A stretch of DNA of 64,000 bases from Roseiarcus sp963732155. Lineage in GTDB: Bacteria; Pseudomonadota; Alphaproteobacteria; Rhizobiales; Beijerinckiaceae. The DNA is taken from the NCBI GenBank assembly GCA_963732155.1, contig CAVSYB010000013.1, forward strand, positions 806,001 to 870,000. The letters run 5' to 3'. The position numbers and the translations under genes were made by a program. The first letter of the stretch is position 1. Each line of letters opens with the position of its first letter. Below, one piece after another: positions 35,044 through 43,211 of the stretch. The notes under the pieces are model-generated. The model saw only the letters and a list, made by a program, of their open reading frames with translations. It searched no databases and was not told where the DNA came from.

Positions 35044-35077
35044 TACTACAAAGTAACAACCGGATTATCAGTTACTT
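35043..35077. promoter_or_regulatory. A/T-rich island with repeated TTACT/AGTAAC elements
   Basis: AAGTAAC (35051-35057) and GTTACTT (35071-35077) form a perfect 7-base inverted repeat with a 13-base spacer, and a further TTACT at 35043-35047 makes a second small palindrome with the AGTAA at 35052-35056. The segment is A/T-rich against its surroundings. On the minus strand it lies just after the stop of the helical-repeat gene (35100) and upstream of the ligase region. It may be a promoter/operator or an intrinsic terminator with a short TTT tail. Confidence 0.4.
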
Positions 35078-35099
35078 CATTTGCGTCCTCTCATATCGG

Positions 35100-36347
35100 T
35101 CATTTTGCTTCAATTTGCAGATTCACATAGGATGCTCCTCCGGTAATCTCGCTTTCCAGAGCGACTCGAGCCGGAAGTTCAAGAACCAGCTTTTGGTAAG
35201 CGCAGTTTTCCTTTGGAATCTCGAAGTCGATGCCGAATTCGCGCCAGGGATTGTCGCCGATCATCAAATCGGTCGCCGCCAGCGTGTCGGCGGACTTGCC
35301 GACGCAGAACAGTCGCCACCATAATCCCCGTTCGTTTTGCAGATTTTCGGATCGTTCCTGACCAGAAAACCGGTAGTTCCCGGGCGCCAACGACAGCAAG
35401 TGCGAGACGTTCTCGAATTGAACGCGCCCGCCAAAAAAATCCACGTTCAATATGCGCCTGCCGCTTTCCGTATCAACGTTGATCAGAGCCTGCGGCGCAG
35501 GTGCGAAGACCCAATCGAACGGCAAATTGGTCAACGCGTACTGGAATCGCGCGTTGTAGAGATAACCCAACTTCCGCAAGCGGTCCGGGGAGAGTGATTT
35601 GGTCCAGGCCAAATAGGCCTGATCGAGCGTTCCCTCGTCCGCCAGACGCGCAAGAAAAGCTTGCAGCTCCGCCGTCGTCGGCGGATTTTCACCGTCTTGC
35701 AAGTTGGCGAATAAGGCACTCAATCCCCGAAGATCGGTTGATTTCGCCGAAAGCCGGCCGAGGACAAAGGAACGCCATTGGGGATTGCTCCGAAGGAGTG
35801 CAACGAAGCCAAGGCGGTAGGGCTCGCTTGTCAACGCCGGAGCCAGCGCCAAGGTCAAAGGATCCAAGGTTTGGGGCGTCTGCCCCCGAAATAGAGCATC
35901 GACGCGCTCCAGCGCCGTCGCGACGTCGCCGTCGCGGATATCCTGATCGAGGAGCCAGATTTCCGACTCGAGGTTTCGGAGGTCGACCCGGCTCGCCCAT
36001 CGCATCAGGTCGGTCGCCCGGCCATCGTCGTCCATTCCCTGGAACGCGCGCCCGAGCGAGGTCAGCGCGGCGGGCGACAATGGGTTATCGCCAAGCGCTT
36101 CCTGCGCGCCGTCCTTGGCTTCGTCAAGGCGCGATCCTTCCTCAAGATAGGGGCGGCGGGACAGCATGAGCCGCGCCGCGGATTGCCCAGGGTCGAACAG
36201 GATCGACAGCTCCGGATTGGAGCTCCTCAACAAATCGCCGGCCGATAGTCGAACTATTTTGACCGCGAGCAGCGCCAGCAGCGCGGCGAAAATCAAACGC
36301 CCGAACAGACCGAAACCCGACTGAAGGGAGGGAGCGCGCATGGGCAC
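35100..36347 (-). CDS. Membrane-anchored helical-repeat protein of the polysaccharide locus
   Basis: A 415-residue protein of unknown function. A hydrophobic segment (LIFAALLALLAVKIVRL) near residues 17-33 anchors it. Residues about 60-260 are helix-rich with alternating Ala/Leu spacing that resembles TPR-like repeats (PAALTSLGRAFQGMDDDGRA; VATALERVDALFRG). The C-terminal 150 residues are beta-rich with aromatic residues (VDFFGGRVQFENVSH, LAPGNYRFSGQE, WWRLFCVGKSADTLAATDL), which suggests a carbohydrate-binding-like sandwich in the periplasm. It lies between the ligase region and the J-domain-like gene on the same strand, so a role in assembly or anchoring is plausible but inferred. Confidence 0.7.
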   Translation of the reverse strand: MPMRAPSLQSGFGLFGRLIFAALLALLAVKIVRLSAGDLLRSSNPELSILFDPGQSAARLMLSRRPYLEEGSRLDEAKDGAQEALGDNPLSPAALTSLGRAFQGMDDDGRATDLMRWASRVDLRNLESEIWLLDQDIRDGDVATALERVDALFRGQTPQTLDPLTLALAPALTSEPYRLGFVALLRSNPQWRSFVLGRLSAKSTDLRGLSALFANLQDGENPPTTAELQAFLARLADEGTLDQAYLAWTKSLSPDRLRKLGYLYNARFQYALTNLPFDWVFAPAPQALINVDTESGRRILNVDFFGGRVQFENVSHLLSLAPGNYRFSGQERSENLQNERGLWWRLFCVGKSADTLAATDLMIGDNPWREFGIDFEIPKENCAYQKLVLELPARVALESEITGGASYVNLQIEAK

Positions 36348-36394
36348 GTGTGGGCGGCCCCCATGTCAGATCGAGGAGATATAGCAAATTGCAC

Positions 36395-37072
36395 TCACCG
36401 GCCACCCGACGATCCGGCGTCCGCCACCGCACGCTCCGGTTCGTCCAAAAGCAATGTCGCAAGAAACGCTTGGCCGACCCCGTAAGTCGCTTCGTCGGGG
36501 ACCGTGATCCCGGCGCCCAGCGTCAACCCCGTCAGCAGAACGCGCAGCCACCGCGCGAGCCGGCGCCTCGAAAGGCCGCGCGCCGGTTCCAAAGGGCGTG
36601 CGATCCAGGCCACGCGATACAAGCGCCGAGAGCGAGACATTCGAACAGCCGAAGAGCGAGGTTTCTCATCCTCCAGGCCGCGGTCAACTCGACGCCACGC
36701 GTCGATCACCCGACCGGCGAAGGCGGCGCGCCAAGCGTTTGGATTTCTGTCGGGATGCAGCCATTTGAGCAAATCGCGCATGTGAGCGAGGATTTCGGTC
36801 CTGTCGGCGTCCTCGGCCACGCCCAGGGTTCGAAGCGAGGAAGCCTCGCGATGCAGCATCACTTGCAGCACGAAAACTTCGGCGACGGCGGCCAACTCGG
36901 GTCCGCCCAAACCGCTCAGCTGGCGCGCTTCGTTCAGGGCGTCGGGTTCGTTCGCGAGAATTCTCAACAGCAATCTTACGCCAGTCGGAAGCGCCTGCGA
37001 TCGCATCGCCGCCGCGAGGCCAGGAGCCCGCGAAAGCGCGATGGCGGCGTCCAGGGCGCGGTTAGGCGACAT
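36395..37072 (-). CDS. J-domain-like protein with C-terminal membrane segment
   Basis: A 225-residue protein. Residues about 90-130 (HMRDLLKWLHPDRNPNAW, then VIDAWRRVDRGL) carry the HPD tripeptide and following helix expected of a DnaJ J-domain, with degenerate surroundings. A hydrophobic stretch near residue 185 (VLLTGLTLGAGITV) suggests C-terminal membrane attachment. Its start overlaps the stop of the tyrosine-kinase gene by 11 bases, so the two are likely co-translated. J-domains recruit DnaK; here the protein may assist assembly of the export machinery. The HPD motif is visible; the function is inferred. Confidence 0.7.
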   Translation of the reverse strand: MSPNRALDAAIALSRAPGLAAAMRSQALPTGVRLLLRILANEPDALNEARQLSGLGGPELAAVAEVFVLQVMLHREASSLRTLGVAEDADRTEILAHMRDLLKWLHPDRNPNAWRAAFAGRVIDAWRRVDRGLEDEKPRSSAVRMSRSRRLYRVAWIARPLEPARGLSRRRLARWLRVLLTGLTLGAGITVPDEATYGVGQAFLATLLLDEPERAVADAGSSGGR

Positions 37073-39368
37073 CCTGCTTGCCGGTCAACGACGGCTTGGT
37101 CGTTTGGCCGTAGACAAATCTGTCCGTCCCGGAGCCATACCCGTAGCCGTAGCCATAGCCGTATCCATACCCATAAGAGGCTCCGCCGTGTTTCGGATGA
37201 TACTTGTTCAGGAGGCCGCCAACCATCCGGGCTCGAGCGAAATGAAGTCTTTTCAGGGCGTCACGGACCACCGCCCGGCGGGTCTTGGCCCCTTCGATCA
37301 CCAACATGGTCCCATCCGCCACGCTGGCCAAAATAGGAGCATCCGCCAGTCCCATGATTGGGGGGCCGTCGATAATTATGATTTCGAACGATCCTGCCGC
37401 AGTGCTCAACAGGGCGCGCAGTCGCGGTCCGGCCAAGAGTTCCGCCGGATTGGGCGGGAGCGGTCCGGTGGTCATCACGACCACGCCGTTCATCGAACTA
37501 TCCTTGAGTATCTCCGCTGCGCTGACGCCGGACAAACAATTGGCAAGTCCGCGGCTATTGTCCAGGTTCAGCATGCGGTGCATCGAGGGATTGCGCATAT
37601 CCGCGTCAATCAACAACACACGCATCCCCAGCTGCGCAAAATTGAAGGCGAGACAGATCGCTGTCGTTGATTTTCCTTCGCCGGGGCGCGAACTCGTAAC
37701 CAGGAGCGATTTGGGCGCCCCCTCCGAGGTCGAAAATTGAACGGCCGTTCGCAAGGAGCGAAAAGCCTCCGAAAGGGGAGAGGTCGGATCTTCCATCACC
37801 TCGGTCAACGCGGTCTTTTGCCCATCGGGAGCGCGATAAAGCGGCGTGATGCCAAGCACCGACAGACCAAGCTTTTCCTCGATATCCTCGGGCGTCTTGA
37901 ACGTGTCGTCCATGATTTCGATAATCGAAATCGCGCTAGCCGCCGCCGCCAGTCCGAGAATGAAGGCCAACAGCAAATTCTTGCTCAGCGAAGGGAAGTC
38001 CGGCGTCGAGGGCATCTGCGCGCGATCGAGGATCGAGACATTGTTTACGTCGACGTTGCTGGCGACGCCCAATTGTCGGAATTGCTGCAAAAGCCCATCG
38101 TAAAGGGTTCTATTGGTGTCAACTTCTCGGAGCAGGATCGTATAATCAACACTTCGCCCGCGCAGATCGAGCGCCTCCGTCTTCAGTTGGGCCAGCTTGT
38201 CCCCCAAGGCCTTTTCATCGGCGACGGCGGCGTCGTATTGGGACTTGATCGAATTTTTGATCAAGTTGATCTGGTTGCGAAGATCGCGCTCCGCCTCGTT
38301 GATTTGGGTCTGCAGGGAGATCATTTCCGGAAAGCCCGGTTTGAGAACCGTCAGTCGATCCTGATATTGCCCCCGCAACTGCGCCAACTTGCTGCGCGCC
38401 GCCTGAACAATGCTGTCGCTCATCACCTGGGGCAGGGCTGCGCCGCCGTCGGCCTGCGCCTGCCGCCAGGTTTGCTCCAGCGTAATCCGTGTCGTAACCG
38501 CCGATGAATAGGCGTTCTGAACCCCCTGGAATTCCGTCATGACTTGAGGTTGCTTATTGTCGACGTCAATGATCCCCTCTTTCTGGGCGTATTGAATCAA
38601 TTGTTTTTCGGACGCCTCGAGCTTGAGCTTCAATTCCTGCAACCGCTCGTCGAGAAAGTTGCGCGCATAGTTGGAGGCCGAAAAACGCATGTCGAGCGTC
38701 ATCTTCTGAAATTGCTCGGCAATCCCAATGCTGATCCTTTGCGCCCACACGGGGCTAGGGCTCGAGTATCGGATGCGAACAATTGACGACAAGGCGACCG
38801 GTTGAACCGAGAGTCCGCCCACAATCTGACTGACCGCTTGTTCGTGACGGTCGCGGACCGCGCTCGCGTCGCGCGCAACGTTGTCCGGCGACGCGCGTCG
38901 GAACAGCCTGTCAAAGAACGAAACTTGCGGGCCGCCTACAAAATCCGTTTGAGCAAGGTCGAGCGCCGTCGCGACACGATCCGCGAGCAGGCGACTCTTG
39001 ATCAGCTCGTATTGAGTTTGGTAAAATTGCGGATCGTTATTCAGTCCCTCAAACTGCGGACGTTGGTCGTTGATCACTTTTGGCACGTTCCTGTCGATTT
39101 TGATCGACGTGTAGCCGCTGTAAATTTTGGTCGTCATAAGAGTTACAGCGAGGCCGCCAAACAGGAAGGCGGCGAGAATCACCGTCACCAGCAATTTATG
39201 TTTGCGCGCGAGACCGAGATATTTCAGCAGTTTCGCGCGTAAGTCGTCGCGCGAATCCTCGAGCTCTCGCGTCAATTTCGTTCGATACGGAAAATCGAGC
39301 GCCCGTTCTGGCTCCACCAGTCGCGGCAACGTCTCGCTCGATCCGGCGGTCGGCAGATTTGCGTTCAC
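37062..39368 (-). CDS. Polysaccharide co-polymerase with BY-kinase domain (Wzc/ExoP-like)
   Basis: A 768-residue inner-membrane protein that would control chain length and export. A Wzz-type N-terminal domain has membrane segments near residues 58-78 (LLVTVILAAFLFGGLAVTLM) and near 450 (LLLAFILGLAAAASAI), with a long periplasmic coiled-coil between. The cytoplasmic BY-kinase has Walker A SRPGEGKST near 558, Walker A' LLIDADMRN near 584 and Walker B IIIDGPP near 663. The Tyr cluster used for autophosphorylation is a run of seven Tyr-Gly units (37135-37176) plus a later FVYG. The partner phosphatase and the Wza-type lipoprotein are encoded just upstream. Confidence 0.95.
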   Translation of the reverse strand: MNANLPTAGSSETLPRLVEPERALDFPYRTKLTRELEDSRDDLRAKLLKYLGLARKHKLLVTVILAAFLFGGLAVTLMTTKIYSGYTSIKIDRNVPKVINDQRPQFEGLNNDPQFYQTQYELIKSRLLADRVATALDLAQTDFVGGPQVSFFDRLFRRASPDNVARDASAVRDRHEQAVSQIVGGLSVQPVALSSIVRIRYSSPSPVWAQRISIGIAEQFQKMTLDMRFSASNYARNFLDERLQELKLKLEASEKQLIQYAQKEGIIDVDNKQPQVMTEFQGVQNAYSSAVTTRITLEQTWRQAQADGGAALPQVMSDSIVQAARSKLAQLRGQYQDRLTVLKPGFPEMISLQTQINEAERDLRNQINLIKNSIKSQYDAAVADEKALGDKLAQLKTEALDLRGRSVDYTILLREVDTNRTLYDGLLQQFRQLGVASNVDVNNVSILDRAQMPSTPDFPSLSKNLLLAFILGLAAAASAISIIEIMDDTFKTPEDIEEKLGLSVLGITPLYRAPDGQKTALTEVMEDPTSPLSEAFRSLRTAVQFSTSEGAPKSLLVTSSRPGEGKSTTAICLAFNFAQLGMRVLLIDADMRNPSMHRMLNLDNSRGLANCLSGVSAAEILKDSSMNGVVVMTTGPLPPNPAELLAGPRLRALLSTAAGSFEIIIIDGPPIMGLADAPILASVADGTMLVIEGAKTRRAVVRDALKRLHFARARMVGGLLNKYHPKHGGASYGYGYGYGYGYGYGSGTDRFVYGQTTKPSLTGKQDVA

Positions 39369-39418
39369 GCGGGCGCTCCCCGAACAGGATTACAACACGA
39401 CCCGCCGATCGCCGCAAG

Positions 39419-40165
39419 TTAATGGACCAGCAACGCGCCTACGCTGACGGCCGCCAGGCCGGTGCCCACATTTTTCCAAACGGTCTTCACCATCGAATCG
39501 TCGACAACGACCGTGTCTCCGCCATAAATCGGGGGATCTTCGGCGGCGCCCGCTCGTATGGCTTTCGCATCGAAATGGGCGGCGGCGCGACCCTTTTCAG
39601 TGTTTCGAAAAACGGTAATTGCGGATTGATCCGCGGTGTCGGTGAAGCCCCCCGATTGCGCTATAATGTTCAATAGGGTGGCGCCGCCTCGCACCGAGAC
39701 AACCCCTGGCTTGGTCACGGAGCCTTCGACCGTGACGCGCAAACCGACGGCGTCCTTCACAGAAACGCTGACCTGAGGATTTTGCAGGTATTTCGCTTTC
39801 AGGCGGCTCGTAATCTCCGCCTCGACTTCGCGGACCGTACGTCCGCCGACCGGGACGGCGCCCAGCAGAGGCAGTGCGATGTTTCCGGTCGCGTCCACCT
39901 GCGCGTCCCGATTGAAGTCCGCCACTTGGTATACAACTATTTGCAGTATGTCATCCGGCATTATGCGATAATTCACATGATCGGCGTCCGACGCCGCGCT
40001 ACTGCCTGATATCGGCGCAGGCTTTACTGCTTGGGCCGGCGAGGTCTGGTCCGCCACGGGGGAGAATGCGCCATTGGCGCCGCTGGAGGCGCAGCCTGCC
40101 AGCAGGCTGAATCCGATCGTCAGCAGCCCGGCCCTCAGAAAGCTCCCGACCTTACCGTCCCGCAC
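39419..40165 (-). CDS. Polysaccharide export lipoprotein (Wza/GumB-like)
   Basis: A 248-residue outer-membrane export protein. With a GTG start at 40165, GAGG lies 7 bases upstream and the product has a textbook lipoprotein signal with lipobox LLAGC, Cys25. ATG starts at 40213 or 40267 would lengthen the overlap with the upstream phosphatase gene and add a charged N-terminus, so GTG is preferred. The Poly_export domain begins YRIMPDDILQIVVYQ near residue 70, followed by a SLBB-type domain (LRVTVEGSVTKPGVVSVRGG). The C-terminal hydrophobic tail (GTGLAAVSVGALLVH) may be the membrane-crossing helix. It forms the outer part of the export channel driven by the kinase encoded next. Confidence 0.92.
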   Translation of the reverse strand: MRDGKVGSFLRAGLLTIGFSLLAGCASSGANGAFSPVADQTSPAQAVKPAPISGSSAASDADHVNYRIMPDDILQIVVYQVADFNRDAQVDATGNIALPLLGAVPVGGRTVREVEAEITSRLKAKYLQNPQVSVSVKDAVGLRVTVEGSVTKPGVVSVRGGATLLNIIAQSGGFTDTADQSAITVFRNTEKGRAAAHFDAKAIRAGAAEDPPIYGGDTVVVDDSMVKTVWKNVGTGLAAVSVGALLVH

Positions 40166-40967
40166 GAAAATACCTCGACACCTTACCCCAAAGCGTCTCG
40201 TAATCGTCTTCATCGACGTTCGAAATAGGTCCTGGGAGTCCGGGAGCCTTGGCGGGAGCGCAATCATTCAAAATCGCCTCCGGCCGGAATTGAACGATAT
40301 TCATCGCCTCCTGCTCTCCAACCAAGGCGCACAGGGCGCGAAAAGCTTCCCCCATGAGCGGCGCGCGCCGAACGGTGTCGTGAGCGTCGGACGCCATGAC
40401 GTGGACCACGCCTTGCCGCAGCATCCGCTCGGACCACTTTTTCGCGCGGGATCCGAACTTGCCCAGCAAAGCCGCGGCGGTTATCTGCATCCACGCGCCC
40501 GAGCGAACCAATCGCATCAGCCTATCATAGTCGCGATCGATCCACGACATCCTCTCCGGGTGCGTCACGATCGGAACATACCCCGCCGAGAGCAAATCGA
40601 AAAACAGTCCTTCGATATTCGGCGGCAGAACATGGTGCGGCGGCTCGACAAGAACATAGCGGCTGTCATTGAGACTAAGCGCCTCCCCGGACTTGAGCTT
40701 CGCAACAAGATCCGGCGCGACATGCACGTCGCCGCCGCTCACCAGGCGCACCGCGATTTGCGCGGCGTCCAGTTCTGATTGGAGCCGGTCGACCCGACGG
40801 CGGACATCCGGACCGCTGTTGTTGTAGACGCCCGCGAAGATGTGCGGCGTGCAAGCGATGACCGTGACCCCGTCGGCGACCGACATGCGCGCCATTTCGA
40901 GGGACTGTTGCAAATCCCTGGCTCCGTCGTCAATTCCAGGGAGCAGATGGCAGTGGAGGTCTATCAA
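40152..40967 (-). CDS. CpsB/YwqE-type PHP tyrosine-protein phosphatase
   Basis: A 271-residue PHP-fold metallophosphatase that should dephosphorylate the tyrosine autokinase of this locus. The metal-binding motifs are visible in order: MIDLHCHLLPGIDDGA at the N-terminus, ACTPHIF near residue 40, GGDVHV near residue 78, THPERMSW near residue 137 and ASDAHD near residue 193. The start is fixed by the N-terminal DLHCH motif. It overlaps the export lipoprotein gene by 14 bases and heads the phosphatase-lipoprotein-kinase segment. Confidence 0.92.
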   Translation of the reverse strand: MIDLHCHLLPGIDDGARDLQQSLEMARMSVADGVTVIACTPHIFAGVYNNSGPDVRRRVDRLQSELDAAQIAVRLVSGGDVHVAPDLVAKLKSGEALSLNDSRYVLVEPPHHVLPPNIEGLFFDLLSAGYVPIVTHPERMSWIDRDYDRLMRLVRSGAWMQITAAALLGKFGSRAKKWSERMLRQGVVHVMASDAHDTVRRAPLMGEAFRALCALVGEQEAMNIVQFRPEAILNDCAPAKAPGLPGPISNVDEDDYETLWGKVSRYFRAGR

Positions 40968-41626
40968 GACTTACCCGCGATGCTACGCATGCCTTCCCTT
41001 TAGGCGCGCCTTGAAGGATAGGTTGAGCGCTAATGCTTGGCCGCTGTCAAACCTCCGGGCGTCGGCATGCGGGAGCGGTCCGCCGCGTCAAGGCGACCGC
41101 AGCCTTCAACTCAATTCCGAAATTGGCGGATGAAACGCCAATGGCCGCCGGAGCGGATGCGAGACCGCTTGGTGCGGCGACCCGCGCCACGATTACGCAG
41201 TGCTGATAATTTGCTTCGGCCGAAATCTGTTCGATCGAACTCACGCGCCGCGAGGGTTCCAGCCCCCGGTCGCGAAAATCGACGCGACGAAGCTCGCCGG
41301 TCGGACCGAGCTTGAGACGTTGCCGACCGGCGCGATCGGGTTGGCCGCCCGCGCGAACCCCTGATCCGCGCGAAAGCTCGACGGCTTGGGCGAGGAGACG
41401 GGGCAGTGGGAGCCATTTCAGCGCTCCGGCAAACGATTGGCCGCGGCCTGCGCGCACGTCCTGGAAGAAAGCGCACGAATTTACGCGCATCCGAGCACGA
41501 CGCGAAACCGCAAGCCACGACGTTCAGGCTCTCGCAGGCCGCAAAGAAAATTTTGCGTTTCAGGAACGGCGCCGCTCTCGGCAAGACGTCATCCGGTTGC
41601 CGCAAAAACGCGACACGAGCAGCGTC
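40968..41626. other. Gap upstream of the phosphatase gene; one doubtful minus-strand frame
   Basis: About 660 bases that should hold the promoter of the export operon. A minus-strand frame 41490-41047 (147 residues, beginning MRVNSCAFFQDVRAG) is the best coding candidate: its second half (RVSSIEQISAEANYQHCVIV onward) has protein-like composition, but no family was recognised and a second overlapping frame competes. Nothing else is supported. Confidence 0.3.
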
Positions 41627-42100
41627 TCAAGGGCTGAGGCTGCTCTTGGAATGCTTGGACGCCACGACTGCCACGCCCGCCGCAGCCCCGGCGGCGATAA
41701 GACCAGCTCCCACAAGTCGCGGGTCAAAAGTCGTGACCGCCCCTGGCGCCAGGGCCTCTTTCTGCAGGCAGACAAGCCCATTTTCCTGGGTGATGGTGGC
41801 GACCGAGTTCGCGCCGACAGAAATCAAACAGCCAGGCCCCAATCTCACCTGAGCCAGACCGTCTCGCGCCAAGACCCGGTCTCCGCCGACGACATCCGTG
41901 CCGACGATCGCTTTGGTAATTGAATCTCCCCGACCGACCGACACGTCTCCGCGGACGCTGGAAATCACGCCGTTCCCGGCGCCGCAAACCGCGCCGTTCG
42001 CATTCTGGCAGGCCGATTGCGCGTAAGCGCCGGTCTGCCATGCAAGCATCACAACAGCAAAAGCGCCGAGCCCTCGCGAAATCCTGCGCACTGTGTCCAC
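41627..42100 (-). CDS. Secreted FecR-like domain protein
   Basis: A 157-residue protein with a clear Sec signal peptide (hydrophobic core GAFAVVMLAW, cleavage after AYA near residue 27). Residues 40-110 (VISSVRGDVSVGRGDSI, VGTDVVGGDRVLARDGLAQV, RLGPGCLISVGANSVATI) match the FecR-like beta-helical/sandwich pattern seen in surface-polysaccharide loci. Two Cys pairs are possible. A hydrophobic segment (VGAGLIAAGAAAGVAVVA) near the C-terminus may anchor it in a membrane. It lies upstream of the export genes on the same strand; a role in surface attachment or sensing is inferred. Confidence 0.75.
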   Translation of the reverse strand: MDTVRRISRGLGAFAVVMLAWQTGAYAQSACQNANGAVCGAGNGVISSVRGDVSVGRGDSITKAIVGTDVVGGDRVLARDGLAQVRLGPGCLISVGANSVATITQENGLVCLQKEALAPGAVTTFDPRLVGAGLIAAGAAAGVAVVASKHSKSSLSP

Positions 42101-42287
42101 TCCGTGTCCACTGCTTAGCTCAACAACGTACTCAAGAATTCATGGCTCAAAACCGTCATCGGGAACTACCACGACGGCTGCGGCGGAGCAAGGATCGTCA
42201 TCGACAGAATGTCATCTTGCGGTCGCGGTCCGGTTTGAAAAGAGACTGCTGACCCAGTGTGAGGACCAACTCCGTCGCCGCCGCGGT

Positions 42288-43130
42288 TCAGGCGAGTAGC
42301 GACTTGATCCGCTCGGCGTCCTCCGGCGTCGCCGGATTGTAGACGACCATGGCGAGATCGGGCCGGCCGTCGACCGCGAAGGCGGAGTATTCGAAGGCGA
42401 GCGGGCCGAGCGCCGGATGACGTATGTGCTTGACGGCCTCGCCATGGACGGCGCCGCGAACGTCGTTCTCCCGCCACATCGCCCTGAACTGGGGACTGAG
42501 TCGACAGAGTTCTTCCACCAACGATTCCACTTCCGCCGCAGCTCCCGCGCGGGCCGCGTCCACCCGGAACGCGCCCAGCGCGAACCGCGCCACGCTCTCC
42601 CAGTCGTATTGCGCGCGGCGGGCGCCTGGGTCGAGGAAGATGAAGCGCAGGATGTTGCGCTGATCCGGCGGCAGCGATCCGTAGTCGATCAGCATCACGG
42701 TCGCCGCCCGGTTCCAGGCCACCACATCCCATATCGCGGTCCTGATCAGGGCCGGGCAGGGGTCCAGCGCATCGAGCACGCGCTGCAGCCGCGGCGTGAC
42801 GCCGTCGTTCTTCCGGTAGCGCGCTTCGGGCAGACGGCCGAGGCCGAGCAGGAAGAGGTGCTCGCGTTCGACATCCGTCAGCATCAGCGCGCGCGCGATG
42901 CGATCGAGCACGTCGCCCGACGGCGCGCCGCCGCGCCCCTGTTCGAGCCATGTGTACCAGGTCGGGCTGATGTTGGCGCGCTGCGCCACTTCCTCGCGGC
43001 GCAGGCCGAGAGTGCGGCGGCGCTCCGCGGGAAAGCCGAGAGCGGCCGGGTCGAGCTTGGTGCGGCGATCCCGAAGATAGGTCCCGAGCCGGTTCTCGGT
43101 CGCCAGATGTTCGCTCATCCTGTTAGCCAT
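42288..43130 (-). CDS. XRE-type HTH regulator with MmyB-like ligand-binding domain
   Basis: A 280-residue transcription factor. Residues about 10-80 form the helix-turn-helix, with the typical RRTLGLRREEVAQRANISPT and WYTWLEQGRGGAPSG. The rest is the MLTR/MmyB-type ligand-binding domain (WDVVAWNRAATVMLIDYGSL; RFIFLDPGARRAQYDWE; FEYSAFAVDGRPDLAMVVYN). These regulators commonly sit divergent to a short-chain dehydrogenase, exactly as here. The start ATG at 43130 directly abuts the operator-like repeat at 43131-43165, which suggests autoregulation together with control of the SDR genes. The ligand is unknown. Confidence 0.92.
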   Translation of the reverse strand: MANRMSEHLATENRLGTYLRDRRTKLDPAALGFPAERRRTLGLRREEVAQRANISPTWYTWLEQGRGGAPSGDVLDRIARALMLTDVEREHLFLLGLGRLPEARYRKNDGVTPRLQRVLDALDPCPALIRTAIWDVVAWNRAATVMLIDYGSLPPDQRNILRFIFLDPGARRAQYDWESVARFALGAFRVDAARAGAAAEVESLVEELCRLSPQFRAMWRENDVRGAVHGEAVKHIRHPALGPLAFEYSAFAVDGRPDLAMVVYNPATPEDAERIKSLLA

Positions 43131-43165
43131 TTTACTATGATAATCTCACTACTTTACTATCATAG
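43131..43165. promoter_or_regulatory. Operator-like repeat between divergent regulator and SDR genes
   Basis: TTTACTATGATA (43131-43142) and TTTACTATCATA (43153-43164) are near-identical direct repeats 22 bases apart, about two helical turns. They also give a perfect inverted pair CTATGATA (43135-43142) and TATCATAG (43158-43165). The segment is A/T-rich in a GC-rich context and sits between the regulator ATG (43130) and the SDR start (43212). It is the best binding-site candidate for the XRE regulator. Confidence 0.6.
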
Positions 43166-43211
43166 CCCAAACGCCCACATTTGTCTCCAGCGAAACCCGG
43201 AGACTTTTCCC

